46,155 bases of DNA from positions 1 to 46,155 of the forward strand of contig CALDGQ010000030.1 in NCBI GenBank assembly GCA_937941765.1, read 5' to 3'. Shown in pieces: positions 27,027-35,424 of this stretch. The notes below the pieces were generated by a model. It did not search any database. It was not told the origin of the DNA and worked only from the letters and a program-made list of their open reading frames with translations. The position numbers and the translations under genes are program-made. This DNA comes from an uncultured Saprospiraceae bacterium. GTDB taxonomy: Bacteria; Bacteroidota; Bacteroidia; Chitinophagales; Saprospiraceae. How positions within the stretch are numbered: the first letter of the stretch is position 1; each line of letters begins with the position of its first letter.

Positions 27027-27105
27027 CGCCGCGTTGAAATCCTGTTATTCGATGTCGAATTAGACAGGTATGGTTGAGCCAAATAAATTTTAACTTTAAT
27101 ATATT

Positions 27106-28176
27106 ATGTCAGTAAAGATTAGACTTCAGCGTCATGGACGCAAAAAGAAACCGTTTTATCACATCGTAATCGCCGATGCTCGTTCTCCGAGAGACGGCCG
27201 TTTCATAGAAAAGATTGGTGTTTATAACCCGATGACTGTTCCAGCAACAATTGACTTGGACAGAGACAAGGCTTATGACTGGATGGAAAAAGGTGCACAA
27301 CCTACCGACACCGTTCGTGCTATGCTTAAGTTCAAAGGTGTTATGTATCGCAGGCACTTGATGCGTGGTGTTGCTAAAGGTTCGTTCAACGAAGAAAAAG
27401 CAATGGAAATGTATCAGGCTTGGATTGATAAGAAAGAAGAAAAAGTTGCAGTACGTCGTGCTGAAGCTATTCAAAAGAAAAAGGATTGGTTGAAAGCAGT
27501 TGCTGATGGTACTATCGCTCCTTCTGTTAATAAAAAAGCAGATTCAGAGTTAGCTGCTCCCGATGCACCGGCTGCTGACGCTCCAGCTCCAGAGGCAAAA
27601 GCGGATGCTCCAGCTCCTGAAGTGAAAAAAGAGGAACCTAAAAAAGAAGAAGCGCCTAAGGCTGAAGTGAAAAAAGAGGAACCTAAAAAAGAAGAAGCGC
27701 CTAAGGCTGAAGTGAAAAAAGAGGAACCTAAAAAAGAAGAAGCGCCTAAAGCTGAAGTGAAAAAAGAGGAACCTAAAAAAGAAGAAGCACCTAAAGCTGA
27801 AGTGAAAAAAGAGGAACCTAAAAAGGAAGAAGTTGTCAAAGCAGCTGCAGACCTAAAAACTACTGAGTCTGTTACTACAAGTGAAAGAATTATTGGAGGT
27901 GTTGATGGTTTTGATGCAAATGCAGTTGATCTTACAAAGATTGAAGGTATCGGTCCAAAAATGGATGCTGCATTAAAAGCTGGAGGTATTTCTAGTTATA
28001 CCGTGCTTTCATTTAGTACGCCAGAAAAAATCAAAGGAATCTTGGATGCTGCTGAAGGTAACTTCGGAATGGCTGATCCTACGACATGGCCTGCACAAGC
28101 TAAGATGGCTGCTGCTGGTGAATGGGATAAGTTGAAGAAGTGGCAAGATGAATTGGACGGCGGAAAAGAAAAATAA
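27106..28176 (+). CDS. rpsP: 30S ribosomal protein S16 with long C-terminal extension and HhH domain
   Basis: 356 residues where S16 normally has 80-100. Residues 1-88 are standard S16 ([20 protein letters not shown], then [16 protein letters not shown]). A helical charged stretch and an Ala/Pro/Asp linker follow, then five 15-residue repeats ([15 protein letters not shown], from about residue 173). The last 80 residues are a helix-hairpin-helix-like domain ([20 protein letters not shown], with [20 protein letters not shown]). From memory, a very similar domain ends L21 in many Bacteroidota. S16 helps 30S assembly; the tail probably binds nucleic acid or protein (inference). The usual rimM-trmD-rplS neighbours are absent. 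Confidence 0.95.
   Translation: MSVKIRLQRHGRKKKPFYHIVIADARSPRDGRFIEKIGVYNPMTVPATIDLDRDKAYDWMEKGAQPTDTVRAMLKFKGVMYRRHLMRGVAKGSFNEEKAMEMYQAWIDKKEEKVAVRRAEAIQKKKDWLKAVADGTIAPSVNKKADSELAAPDAPAADAPAPEAKADAPAPEVKKEEPKKEEAPKAEVKKEEPKKEEAPKAEVKKEEPKKEEAPKAEVKKEEPKKEEAPKAEVKKEEPKKEEVVKAAADLKTTESVTTSERIIGGVDGFDANAVDLTKIEGIGPKMDAALKAGGISSYTVLSFSTPEKIKGILDAAEGNFGMADPTTWPAQAKMAAAGEWDKLKKWQDELDGGKEK
27622..27846 (+). repeat. Five tandem 45-bp coding repeats in rpsP
   Basis: Units begin with GTGAAAAAAGAGGAACC at 27622, 27667, 27712, 27757 and 27802. The first four are nearly base-identical and the fifth degrades at its end. Each encodes [15 protein letters not shown]. Near identity at the DNA level means recent duplication and likely copy-number variation. 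Confidence 0.95.
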
Positions 28177-28197
28177 ACTAAAAGTTCAAATGAATAT

Positions 28198-28233
28198 AAA
28201 GCCTGTGCATCTAATTGATGTGCAGGCTTTTTC
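28198..28233 (+). terminator. Rho-independent terminator of rpsP
   Basis: AAAGCCTGTGCATC and GATGTGCAGGCTTT pair with two G-T wobbles around a short loop, followed by TTTTTC, 21 bases after the stop. Confidence 0.9.
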
Positions 28234-28257
28234 ATTTCATTTATAATGGATTATTCT

Positions 28258-28265
28258 TATATTTG
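28258..28265 (+). promoter_or_regulatory. -7 element for the 461-residue protein gene
   Basis: TATATTTG fits TAnnTTTG. The -33 region is only T-rich. The predicted transcript would begin near 28272 with the UUCG hairpin. Confidence 0.5.
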
Positions 28266-28273
28266 TACATAAT

Positions 28274-28352
28274 AATGCTTCGGCATTTTAGTTTTAAAAT
28301 AGAAAATTTGTATTAAATAGAACCTAGTAAAGCTTAATTGTTTTACTAGGTT
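28274..28352 (+). other. Structured 5' leader: UUCG hairpin and 11-bp stem-loop
   Basis: AATGC-TTCG-GCATT (28274-28287) is a small hairpin with a stable UUCG loop. AACCTAGTAAA (28321-28331) pairs perfectly with 28342-28352 around a 10-base loop, ending 22 bases before the ATG at 28375. This could be a transcription attenuator, a protein site or an RNA-stability element. It has no match to a riboswitch class I know. Confidence 0.55.
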
Positions 28353-28374
28353 TCCTTTAAAAAAGAACAATATT

Positions 28375-29760
28375 ATGGAAGCTTTAGACGCAACTTACCA
28401 AACAAAATTGGATGCAATTGCAGATGCAATTCAAAAATCTGAGAATTTAGAAAAATATTTAGATGAGGAGGAGGATGAATATTATACTGCATTGCGTGAG
28501 GAATTTGAACCACAAATTTATGCATTGCACAATGAAATAGCTGCTGATAATCCTTTACAATTATTTGCTTTTGAAGAAGCTTGTTTGGTAGATAAATTAG
28601 AAGGTATGTTTTTACCTCGTATTCTTGGGTTCTCCGTTTTGCGTGGTGAAATCAATGAGCATCACCGATACACTTTGCCTCAAAGTCATTTCAAGAAAAT
28701 ATTAATGACCATTGTTAATTCATCTAATTTTGACATCATCAAACAACGTACTGGACAAACCGTTCAAGTTGGATTTGCGATGAGTAGTGATATTTGGATT
28801 ACCAATTTATTGAATGAAATTAGCAATAAGAAAATAAAGTATTTCTTGCAAAGTCAAAAAAACATGGCTTTTCAAGATCCACGTCAACGTGCTTTAGCTT
28901 ACTCAAAATATAAGAATCAATTCCGTAACGAAAACTATTTCTCTGCTATCATTCCACAAAACAAAAGTGAAATGCAAATCTTGTTTCCAGATTTGAAATT
29001 GTTTTTGATGGATAGAATTCGCAGTGGACATAACAATACGTCGTTGAATTCACACCTAGAAGGATTGATCAACAATCCGGAATACAAAGGTATGCAAGAA
29101 CATCTTGAATTGATGGCATTGTATTTCCAATTTTTCGATGTTGCAGATAAATCAAAATTGACAAATACCTTTACTGCTTGTCGTAAAGAAATTCCTGAAT
29201 TCAGTGATAAATGGTTCACTTACCTTTTAACTTTGAATGAGCAAAAATTATACATCAAAGATAATGCGGATGCAAATGTACTTGGTTACATCGACCAAAG
29301 TCATGACGACCAAATTGGTTCCTTTTATAAGTTAATGGAGGTTGTGAATACAAAAGGATATGTTCATCAAGATGCGATTGAAGCGGTCCGTGTATTTTAC
29401 AACAACTATGAAGGTGTTTCGATCATTAACAAATGTGTTCGTGAATCCATCTTCAATAACTTCAATCGTCAATTCAAAAATTTAGAAGTGGAAGCATATG
29501 CTGATATGTTTGAAGCTTCCAAGCATTTCGCTCCTTACATGGAAATTTTTGGCAACCAACAATTCAACCAAGACATCAAAGATATGTGCATGGTTTATAT
29601 CAGAAAATTGTTGAAGAAATATATCGACAAACGTGGAAGAGATTATCAAGATATCAAGAAATTTGTCGTTGCAACTTTCACAGAGCTTAACTTCATGACT
29701 CCGAAGCAATTGGTTGAGTTATTTAAAACGCGTCGTAAGAAGAAGCCGGCGAATACATAA
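28375..29760 (+). CDS. Conserved-looking protein of unknown function, 461 residues
   Basis: No signal peptide or membrane segment, largely alpha-helical, and no domain I can name. An acidic N-terminus (KYLDEEEDEYYTALREEFEP) precedes a compact, evenly charged body with motifs such as LPRILGFSVLRGEINEHHRY (about 85-105) and DRIRSGHNNTSLNSHLEGL (about 217-236), and a basic tail (KTRRKKKPANT). Composition suggests a well-expressed cytoplasmic protein, perhaps binding RNA or ribosomes through the tail (weak inference). It has its own leader and lies after rpsP with a terminator between. Confidence 0.8.
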   Translation: MEALDATYQTKLDAIADAIQKSENLEKYLDEEEDEYYTALREEFEPQIYALHNEIAADNPLQLFAFEEACLVDKLEGMFLPRILGFSVLRGEINEHHRYTLPQSHFKKILMTIVNSSNFDIIKQRTGQTVQVGFAMSSDIWITNLLNEISNKKIKYFLQSQKNMAFQDPRQRALAYSKYKNQFRNENYFSAIIPQNKSEMQILFPDLKLFLMDRIRSGHNNTSLNSHLEGLINNPEYKGMQEHLELMALYFQFFDVADKSKLTNTFTACRKEIPEFSDKWFTYLLTLNEQKLYIKDNADANVLGYIDQSHDDQIGSFYKLMEVVNTKGYVHQDAIEAVRVFYNNYEGVSIINKCVRESIFNNFNRQFKNLEVEAYADMFEASKHFAPYMEIFGNQQFNQDIKDMCMVYIRKLLKKYIDKRGRDYQDIKKFVVATFTELNFMTPKQLVELFKTRRKKKPANT

Positions 29761-29772
29761 GGTATATTTATT

Positions 29773-29880
29773 GAATATCGAATCAGGAGTCGAATGTCGA
29801 AGTTGAGCTCGTGAGACCTTACGTGAGTTCGCGTACGCACTTCGACATTCGACATTCTGCGGTTCGATATTAGATATTCC
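29773..29880. repeat. Long inverted repeat of TCGAATGTCGAA-like phrases
   Basis: GTCGAATGTCGAAGT (29789-29803) is perfectly inverse to 29839-29853. The pairing extends outward between GAATATCGAATC (29773) and GGTTCGATAT...ATATTCC (ending 29880) with an insertion in the right arm. The 35-base centre contains CTCGTGAG, TTACGT and TTCGCG, also found in inverse in the repeat at 37640. It lies 13 bases after the stop of the 461-residue gene and could end its transcript. Confidence 0.85.
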
Positions 29881-29913
29881 ATTTTTTTAGCTGTTTCATT
29901 TTAATATAACAAC

Positions 29914-30654
29914 ATGCTATCAGGTTTCATTGAAGGCATCACCTCCTATGCAAAAGCATTTTCCTTGATTTCAAAATTGAAACTTTGGAAACATGCAATG
30001 GTTCCTGCACTGCTTAGTTTGATTTTTGGAGGTTCCATTATTTTTGGTGCTTATTCCCTTTCGGATAATATTGGTGGTTGGTTGATTTCTTGGTATCCTT
30101 GGGAACGAGGATTGTCATTGTTGACCAAAGTAGCAACTGTTTTTAGTGGCTTGCTAACTGGTATTTTAGGTTTGCTAATTTACAAATATGTGATCTTGAT
30201 TTTGGTCTCTCCTTTCATGACACCACTCTCTCAAAAAGTAGAAGAACATCTAACAGGCCAATCTTTTGATGAACCTTTTTCAGTGGGAAAAGCCATTCAA
30301 GATATTATTCGTGGGATTCGTGTTAGTTTGAAAAATATTATTAAAGAATTATTCTTTGTTGCTGGCCTGTTTTTATTTGGGTTGATTCCCCTACTCGCTC
30401 CTTTTACAACTGCCCTCATCTTTTTGGTACAATCTTATTATGCAGGTTTTGGGAACATGGACTATACATTAGAACGTCATTTTAATGTTAAACAATCTAG
30501 TCAATTTGTGAAACGTAATCGCGGTTTTGCAATTGGAAATGGTGTTGTGTTTTTAGGTTTGTTGATGATTGGGATTGGGTTTGTTATTGCACCTCCTTTG
30601 GCTACTGTTGCTGGAACAATGGGAGTTTCTAAGCGGTTGGATAAGGCGAAATAG
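29914..30654 (+). CDS. EI24/CysZ-like integral membrane protein
   Basis: 246 residues with four to six membrane segments (around 30-50, 75-105, 140-185 and 205-235). The layout, the N-terminal GFIEGITSYAKAFSLISKLK and the FGNMDYTLERH motif near residue 190 fit the EI24/CysZ family (former DUF540), which includes sulfate transporters. In E. coli CysZ the corresponding motif is Y..E..D/RH-like, but nothing here shows the substrate. No sulfur-assimilation gene is nearby, so a sulfate role is not claimed. It stands alone. Confidence 0.8.
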   Translation: MLSGFIEGITSYAKAFSLISKLKLWKHAMVPALLSLIFGGSIIFGAYSLSDNIGGWLISWYPWERGLSLLTKVATVFSGLLTGILGLLIYKYVILILVSPFMTPLSQKVEEHLTGQSFDEPFSVGKAIQDIIRGIRVSLKNIIKELFFVAGLFLFGLIPLLAPFTTALIFLVQSYYAGFGNMDYTLERHFNVKQSSQFVKRNRGFAIGNGVVFLGLLMIGIGFVIAPPLATVAGTMGVSKRLDKAK

Positions 30655-30954
30655 TCCTTTTTTTAAGTTCACTTGCTAAAATGAGCAACAATTCTGTGCC
30701 TATCTTTTTAGACTACGCTACGACTTCATTGTTAATACCTTACAGTGATAACACAAAGTAACATCAATTATTTTTTTAATTATATATTTTTCTGTATATT
30801 TAATTGTCTACGTTGTGTTTTACAACAAAGACAATCACACCTAAACAACTTCACACAAAAAACCTTTTTCCCTCAAACTGTTTTTTAATCTCCCAATACT
30901 GATTGGTTTTAATCTTGATATGCATTTCGGTAAACATTATGTTTCCTGAAAAGC
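30655..30954. other. AT-rich intergenic region with a small hairpin
   Basis: The only structure I see is a stem-loop at 30804-30834, where TTGTCT pairs with AGACAA and TTGT pairs with ACAA. No ORF is supported. Confidence 0.45.
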
Positions 30955-31878
30955 ATGCTTATATTAATCATACTAATAAAACTCATACTTATGAATGCTT
31001 TAAGTATACCTAGTACGCTATTTACTATCATGATCTGTATATTTTCAATAGGCAATGTAAGTTCATATAACAACATATGTTCAGCACCAACCATTGCACC
31101 AACAACCAATTTAATCAATCCAAATTGTCCCACCATAGAAGCAGAAATAATAGGTTCCGCAGTCTTTACAATGGGTGGTGGGATTGCAAGTTTTACGGTA
31201 GATATTGTTGGAGGGGTCGGTCCCTATGAATTGACGCTTGATGATGGAAGCATCGTACCTAATTATAATTCAGGAGATCCTGTCAATGTCAATATTTGGC
31301 AATCCCGTGTCGTAACTTTATTTGGTGTAGTGGATGCTAATGGATGTACGCATACCCTTCTTTTAGGAGGAGCTTCCATGTTTGTCTTATCAAGCAATAG
31401 TACACAACCTCCTGTTGCTTCTTGTCAAAACATAACAATAGATATGGATGTATCTGGACAAGTGATTATTAATCCTAGTGACATCAATTACTATTCGGAT
31501 GACTACGACACGAATATTAATCAACTATCTTATAGCCTTGACCAAAATACTTTTGATTGTTCCTATGGAAGCAGTACGATGGTTACATTGACAGTTACCG
31601 ATTTAGACAACAATTCAGATCAATGTACTTCTATTGTTACAATAGATGACCCATTGGCAATTTGTTGTACGACCATCAGGTATGTACTGTCGACTCCAGA
31701 TAATTTTATTCACTATCAAGCCGATCAAGGAATTATTTCAAATGCAGTGATTGAATATGGAACTGGCGTTACAGATGTCATTTTTGATGCGGGTCTCTTT
31801 ATTGATTTACAGCCTGGATTTGAAGTAGAGTTGGGTGCATCGTTTAGGACAGAGATTAGTCCTTGTAATGCGAATTAA
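30955..31878 (+). CDS. Secreted adhesin-like protein with 3-coathanger-type C-terminus
   Basis: 307 residues; the ATG at 30991 is an alternative start giving a shorter signal peptide ending SIGNVSS. The mature part is low in Lys and rich in Thr, Asn and Ser. It begins with a SprB-like beta unit (GGVGPYELTLDDGS), then an HYR-like module (PPVASCQNITIDMDVSGQVI ... YGSSTMVTLTVTDLDNNSDQ), and ends in the pattern FDAGLFIDLQPGFEVELGAS with a final Cys, as in the 3-coathanger stack domain of Bacteroidota surface proteins. It has no standard T9SS type A tail. Role: probably surface adhesion (inference). Confidence 0.75.
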   Translation: MLILIILIKLILMNALSIPSTLFTIMICIFSIGNVSSYNNICSAPTIAPTTNLINPNCPTIEAEIIGSAVFTMGGGIASFTVDIVGGVGPYELTLDDGSIVPNYNSGDPVNVNIWQSRVVTLFGVVDANGCTHTLLLGGASMFVLSSNSTQPPVASCQNITIDMDVSGQVIINPSDINYYSDDYDTNINQLSYSLDQNTFDCSYGSSTMVTLTVTDLDNNSDQCTSIVTIDDPLAICCTTIRYVLSTPDNFIHYQADQGIISNAVIEYGTGVTDVIFDAGLFIDLQPGFEVELGASFRTEISPCNAN

Positions 31879-31884
31879 AGTTGA

Positions 31885-31947
31885 GGCAACTTTAGTCGCC
31901 GTTTTAGAAGTTTCATTAAAGCTTGACGATCGGCGACTGAAGTCGCC
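31885..31947. terminator. Hairpin between convergent genes, with twin GGCGACT palindromes
   Basis: GGCAACTTTAGTCGCC (31885-31900) and GGCGACTGAAGTCGCC (31932-31947) are each self-complementary around two bases, and also pair with each other (13 of 15 over 31887-31901 and 31931-31945). The position, between the stops at 31878 and 31964, suits a bidirectional terminator. The form is also REP-like. Confidence 0.6.
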
Positions 31948-31963
31948 GGAACAGAACGTGGCA

Positions 31964-32998
31964 TTACTTATAAATCAAAACCTCCCGCTTTCCATCCTTC
32001 ACATATCCACGATACATCCCTGTCGTATTAAAAGGCATGGCAACATTCCCCCATTTATCCAAACCAATAACACCACCAGTACCTCCATTTTTTTTCAATT
32101 TTTGATTGATAACCTGATCCGCTGCTTCTTGAAAAGCAACTCCTCCATATTCCATCATCGCAGAAATATCATAAGCAACCGCATAACGAATAAAGTACTC
32201 ACCATGACCAGTTGAAGAAATTGCGCATGTATTGTTATTTGCATACGTGCCAGCACCAATGATTGGAGAATCACCGATACGATTGTATTTTTTATTGGTC
32301 ATCCCACCAGTAGAAGTCCCGGCAGCCAAATTTCCATTTTTATCTAAAGCTGCAGCTCCTACTGTACCAAAATAAGTACTTGGTTTTTTATCAATCAAAC
32401 CTTGACTATTTTTCTCACGTTCTAATGCGCGTTGCAACGACTTCCATCTATGATCTGTACGAAAGTACTTGTTATCTACTGTTTCCAATCCTTGTTCTTT
32501 TGCAAATTGATCCGCTCCTTTTCCAGACAACATCACATGATCAGATTTTTCCATAACTGCTCGTGCTGCTGTTATAGGGTTTTTAACAATAGACACACCA
32601 CCGACAGCTCCAGCATTTTGAGTTCGACCATCCATAATAGAAGCATCTAATTCATTGGTTCCTGCGTTGGTAAAAACCGCTCCCTTTCCTGCATTAAAAT
32701 GAGGTGAGTTTTCCAAAAACATAATGGTCTTCGTGATGGCATCTAAACTAGTTCCTCCATTTTTCAAAATCTCTTCCCCAATTGACAAGGCATTGTTCAG
32801 AGCTTCCTTAATGGATTTTTCCTTTTCATCTGACAGGTTCTTTTTCAATATGGTCCCTGCTCCTCCATGTATCACAATCGCGTATTCAGATTGGGTTTGA
32901 TTTTCTGAATTATTCCTAGGCACCTCAACTGAAGAATTACCACACGATGACAAAATGAATAATGAGAGTAGTAAATAGATAAATTGAATTCGTTTCAT
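31964..32998 (-). CDS. Isoaspartyl peptidase/type 2 L-asparaginase, lipoprotein
   Basis: A 344-residue Ntn-hydrolase. The signal is of the lipoprotein type (LLSLFILSSCGNSS), so it is probably membrane-anchored outside the cytoplasm. Family marks are VIHGGAGTILKK (about 43), HFNAGKGAVFTNAGTNELDA, then ASIMDGRTQNAGAVGGV, and the autocleavage site with nucleophile Thr in YFGTVGAAALD (about 207), followed by GTSTGGMTNK. It hydrolyses beta-aspartyl peptides and asparagine after self-cleavage into alpha and beta chains. The length is normal. A good promoter lies just upstream. Confidence 0.93.
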   Translation of the reverse strand: MKRIQFIYLLLSLFILSSCGNSSVEVPRNNSENQTQSEYAIVIHGGAGTILKKNLSDEKEKSIKEALNNALSIGEEILKNGGTSLDAITKTIMFLENSPHFNAGKGAVFTNAGTNELDASIMDGRTQNAGAVGGVSIVKNPITAARAVMEKSDHVMLSGKGADQFAKEQGLETVDNKYFRTDHRWKSLQRALEREKNSQGLIDKKPSTYFGTVGAAALDKNGNLAAGTSTGGMTNKKYNRIGDSPIIGAGTYANNNTCAISSTGHGEYFIRYAVAYDISAMMEYGGVAFQEAADQVINQKLKKNGGTGGVIGLDKWGNVAMPFNTTGMYRGYVKDGKREVLIYK

Positions 32999-33022
32999 GA
33001 CAATATGTTTTAGCTATTAGCA

Positions 33023-33030
33023 CAAAGATA
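33023..33030 (-). promoter_or_regulatory. -7 element of the isoaspartyl peptidase gene
   Basis: On the minus strand the sequence reads TATCTTTG, a perfect TAnnTTTG, 25 bases before the ATG. The -33 region is T-rich without an exact TTTG. Confidence 0.6.
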
Positions 33031-33143
33031 TTTAATAATCCGGGAAAAATCGTTTTGATTGATTGGTTTCGGAATTGTTGAGTTATTTAACAATAATTCC
33101 TTTTCTTTACAGACTCAAAAAATAAAAACGAAACCTAAACATT

Positions 33144-33947
33144 ATGAAAATTCTGATAATCGGCGGTGGTAACATGGGAATGACTTATGCACAAAGTTTC
33201 CTACGTGCGCATATTACTCCAAAAGAAGATTTAATGATCTTGGAAAAATCAGATGAAAAAGCAGCAATCCTTCGACAAAAAGATATTGGCACTATTTACG
33301 GAACACCAGATGATTGTATTCCTAAAGCAGACCTAATAATCCTTGCTGTCAAACCGCAGGATTGTCAAGATGTTTTCAAAACCATCAAACCGTTTACGGA
33401 TAAGCAACAAGTATTTTTATCGATCATGGCAGGAGTTACTTCTGCAACGATTTCAGCTGCTTTAGAGGCAAAAAAAGTGATTCGTGCAATGCCCAACCTA
33501 CCTGCTCAAATCGGTATGGGTATGACTGCATTCACCTCTTCTGATGAAGTTACTCGCATTGAATTGGTGATGGTTCAAAATCTACTTAATACGACTGGAA
33601 AAACAATTTATGTGGATAGTGAAAATGCCATTGATGCAACGACCGCAATCTCTGGAAGTGGTCCTGCTTATGTCTTTTATTTCATGGATGCTATGATAGA
33701 AGCGGCTAAAGAAATGGGATTTAATGAATCCGAATCTTCTTTGTTGGTTTCACAGACTTTTAAAGGTGCAGTTGATTTGTTTAGCAAAAATAACTTCTCT
33801 TGCAAAGAGTGGATTAATATGGTAGCTTCTCGTGGTGGCACTACTGAAGCAGCTATGAAATCATATCAAAGCACGGATCTTTATGATGATATCAAACAGG
33901 GAGCGCACGCTGCTTTGAGACGTGCTGTTGAGTTGGGGAAAAATTAA
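33144..33947 (+). CDS. proC: Pyrroline-5-carboxylate reductase
   Basis: Last step of proline synthesis: reduces 1-pyrroline-5-carboxylate with NAD(P)H. 267 residues with an N-terminal Rossmann motif (KILIIGGGNMGMTYA), the AVKPQ segment (about 71), VIRAMPNLPAQIGMGMTAF (about 112), and the C-terminal signature SGSGPAYVFYFMDAMIEAA (about 170) with VASRGGTTEAAM (about 230). The length and every family motif are intact. It is a single gene followed by a hairpin. Confidence 0.95.
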   Translation: MKILIIGGGNMGMTYAQSFLRAHITPKEDLMILEKSDEKAAILRQKDIGTIYGTPDDCIPKADLIILAVKPQDCQDVFKTIKPFTDKQQVFLSIMAGVTSATISAALEAKKVIRAMPNLPAQIGMGMTAFTSSDEVTRIELVMVQNLLNTTGKTIYVDSENAIDATTAISGSGPAYVFYFMDAMIEAAKEMGFNESESSLLVSQTFKGAVDLFSKNNFSCKEWINMVASRGGTTEAAMKSYQSTDLYDDIKQGAHAALRRAVELGKN

Positions 33948-33957
33948 TTATATAAAA

Positions 33958-33993
33958 ATGGAGCAATATAATTTCTATACTGTTCCATCTTTT
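33958..33993 (+). terminator. Probable terminator of proC
   Basis: ATGGAGCAATATA and TATACTGTTCCAT form a stem (one mismatch, one wobble) followed by CTTTT, ten bases after the stop. Confidence 0.6.
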
Positions 33994-34016
33994 CATATAA
34001 TATCAATTAGTGCACC

Positions 34017-35354
34017 TTATTTTTGCAACAAAATTTTCTGTGTAAAATGTTGATCACCATCTGTAACTTCTAAAAAATAGACTCCACTTTCTTTATCGTC
34101 CAAGAAGATGTTTTGTGAATTGCTTAAATTTTCTTGTCGCAATACAATTCGACCTAACAAATCTCGCACATTCAATCTGAAATCACTTTCATTTTCAACA
34201 TCCACATTAACAGTTAGTAAACCTGTTGTTGGATTTGGTGAAACGGACACTTGATTGGTCAATGGATTACTAGTACTTAAAGGATTGGTCAACAAACCAC
34301 TTCTAGGTCCTTCCAAAACTGCTCTCATTAATTGAGCTTGTTCGGCCGTAAAACTAACTTGACAAGCTTCTACAGAATAATCCATGTAATTCTCCCACAT
34401 ATCTGGAAGATCATTGGCACCAGCTGTACACGTGTTTTTACTGTTATTACATCCTGAAATTTGAGAATTTTCTGCTGCATTTGGTGTATCATCGATACCA
34501 TCATCAACTATACATCCATTCTGACCAGATAAAGGATCTGGATCACCCCAAATATGCCTAAGACCAAGATAGTGCCCTACTTCATGAACAGTGGAACGTC
34601 CTTCAAAAGTAACTTGGCCTCCCAAATTTGGGTCATTGATCGTATTGTCACGTCCTCCAAAAGCAAGATAATGCATCACCACTCCATCAAAAGCTGGATC
34701 TTGAAATGCTTCCATTTGTTCAGATGGCCAATTATTTATTTCTGGATAATCAGCAATATTGACCGGTGGATAAGCATACCCTAAAACTTGACCAAGTACC
34801 AATGGTCCGATTGCCAACGGCTGTATTTTACAAACCCAAATATTTAGATGTGTTTCCGTATCGTAAGGAGAACTTCCTCCATTTGCTGAAACTTTCAACT
34901 TGTTATCATCAAAACCAGCTAACAAATCAATCCCGAATGTTTCATTGGTTTCAACTCTTTCGACTGCTACCAATTCAAACTCAATCATCGGGTCTGCACT
35001 TAATGGTTCAAACTCAGATCTAAGATTCACGATATCCGCATTCAATGCCCGATAGTCTTCATTCAACACATCAATTTGTTCTTGAATTTGTTCATCAGAA
35101 ATATTTTCTGCATTCTCTTTCCACACGACGTGCACGACTACAGGAATGGTGTAAATCGACCGATTCTGAATACTTGATTTTTTTACATTTTCGAATGTAT
35201 TTGCAACAGCGGCAGCATATCCAGGGAAGTTTGCTTCCATAGTTTTCATGACAATGTTGTGTCCGCATTTTTCCGTGTGGGTATGGTCTTGGGCTTGGAG
35301 ATTCAGTGTAAATAAGCAAATTGCTAGGAAGAGGATTGTTGTGTGTTTCTTCAT
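34017..35354 (-). CDS. Secreted M43 (pappalysin-type) metalloprotease with T9SS tail
   Basis: 445 residues with signal peptide MKKHTTILFLAICLFTLNLQ. The zinc site is HEVGHYLGLRHIWGD (about 258-272) and the Met-turn region is MWENYMDYS (about 328), the metzincin pattern of family M43. The propeptide region is residues 25-70. The last 80 residues are a type A T9SS sorting domain (VSPNPTTGLLTVNVD ... LLGRIV ... GVYFLEVTDGDQHFTQKILL), so it is exported across the outer membrane and anchored or released. Role: extracellular proteolysis. A TATTTTTG -7 box on the minus strand (35398-35405) may be its promoter. Confidence 0.93.
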   Translation of the reverse strand: MKKHTTILFLAICLFTLNLQAQDHTHTEKCGHNIVMKTMEANFPGYAAAVANTFENVKKSSIQNRSIYTIPVVVHVVWKENAENISDEQIQEQIDVLNEDYRALNADIVNLRSEFEPLSADPMIEFELVAVERVETNETFGIDLLAGFDDNKLKVSANGGSSPYDTETHLNIWVCKIQPLAIGPLVLGQVLGYAYPPVNIADYPEINNWPSEQMEAFQDPAFDGVVMHYLAFGGRDNTINDPNLGGQVTFEGRSTVHEVGHYLGLRHIWGDPDPLSGQNGCIVDDGIDDTPNAAENSQISGCNNSKNTCTAGANDLPDMWENYMDYSVEACQVSFTAEQAQLMRAVLEGPRSGLLTNPLSTSNPLTNQVSVSPNPTTGLLTVNVDVENESDFRLNVRDLLGRIVLRQENLSNSQNIFLDDKESGVYFLEVTDGDQHFTQKILLQK

Positions 35355-35424
35355 TTTGATTGAATTAGGGTTAGAGGTATTGTGGGATTTCGATTTTCAA
35401 AAATACGACTTTTGAAGGAAAAAA

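Larger units (their letters stand above)
26713..27105. other. Intergenic region with a repeat fragment and the S16 promoter
   Basis: This gap separates the divergent sortilin-like gene and rpsP. It holds the solo repeat arm at 26848 and the promoter at 26999-27026. The plus-strand open frame within it is not protein-like. Confidence 0.55.

Noticed and set aside
27471..27839. Minus-strand repetitive ORF opposite rpsP
   Set aside because: It is the antisense reading of the 45-bp repeats.
27622..27846. CRISPR-like array
   Set aside because: The repeats are contiguous, in frame and coding, with no spacers and no cas genes.
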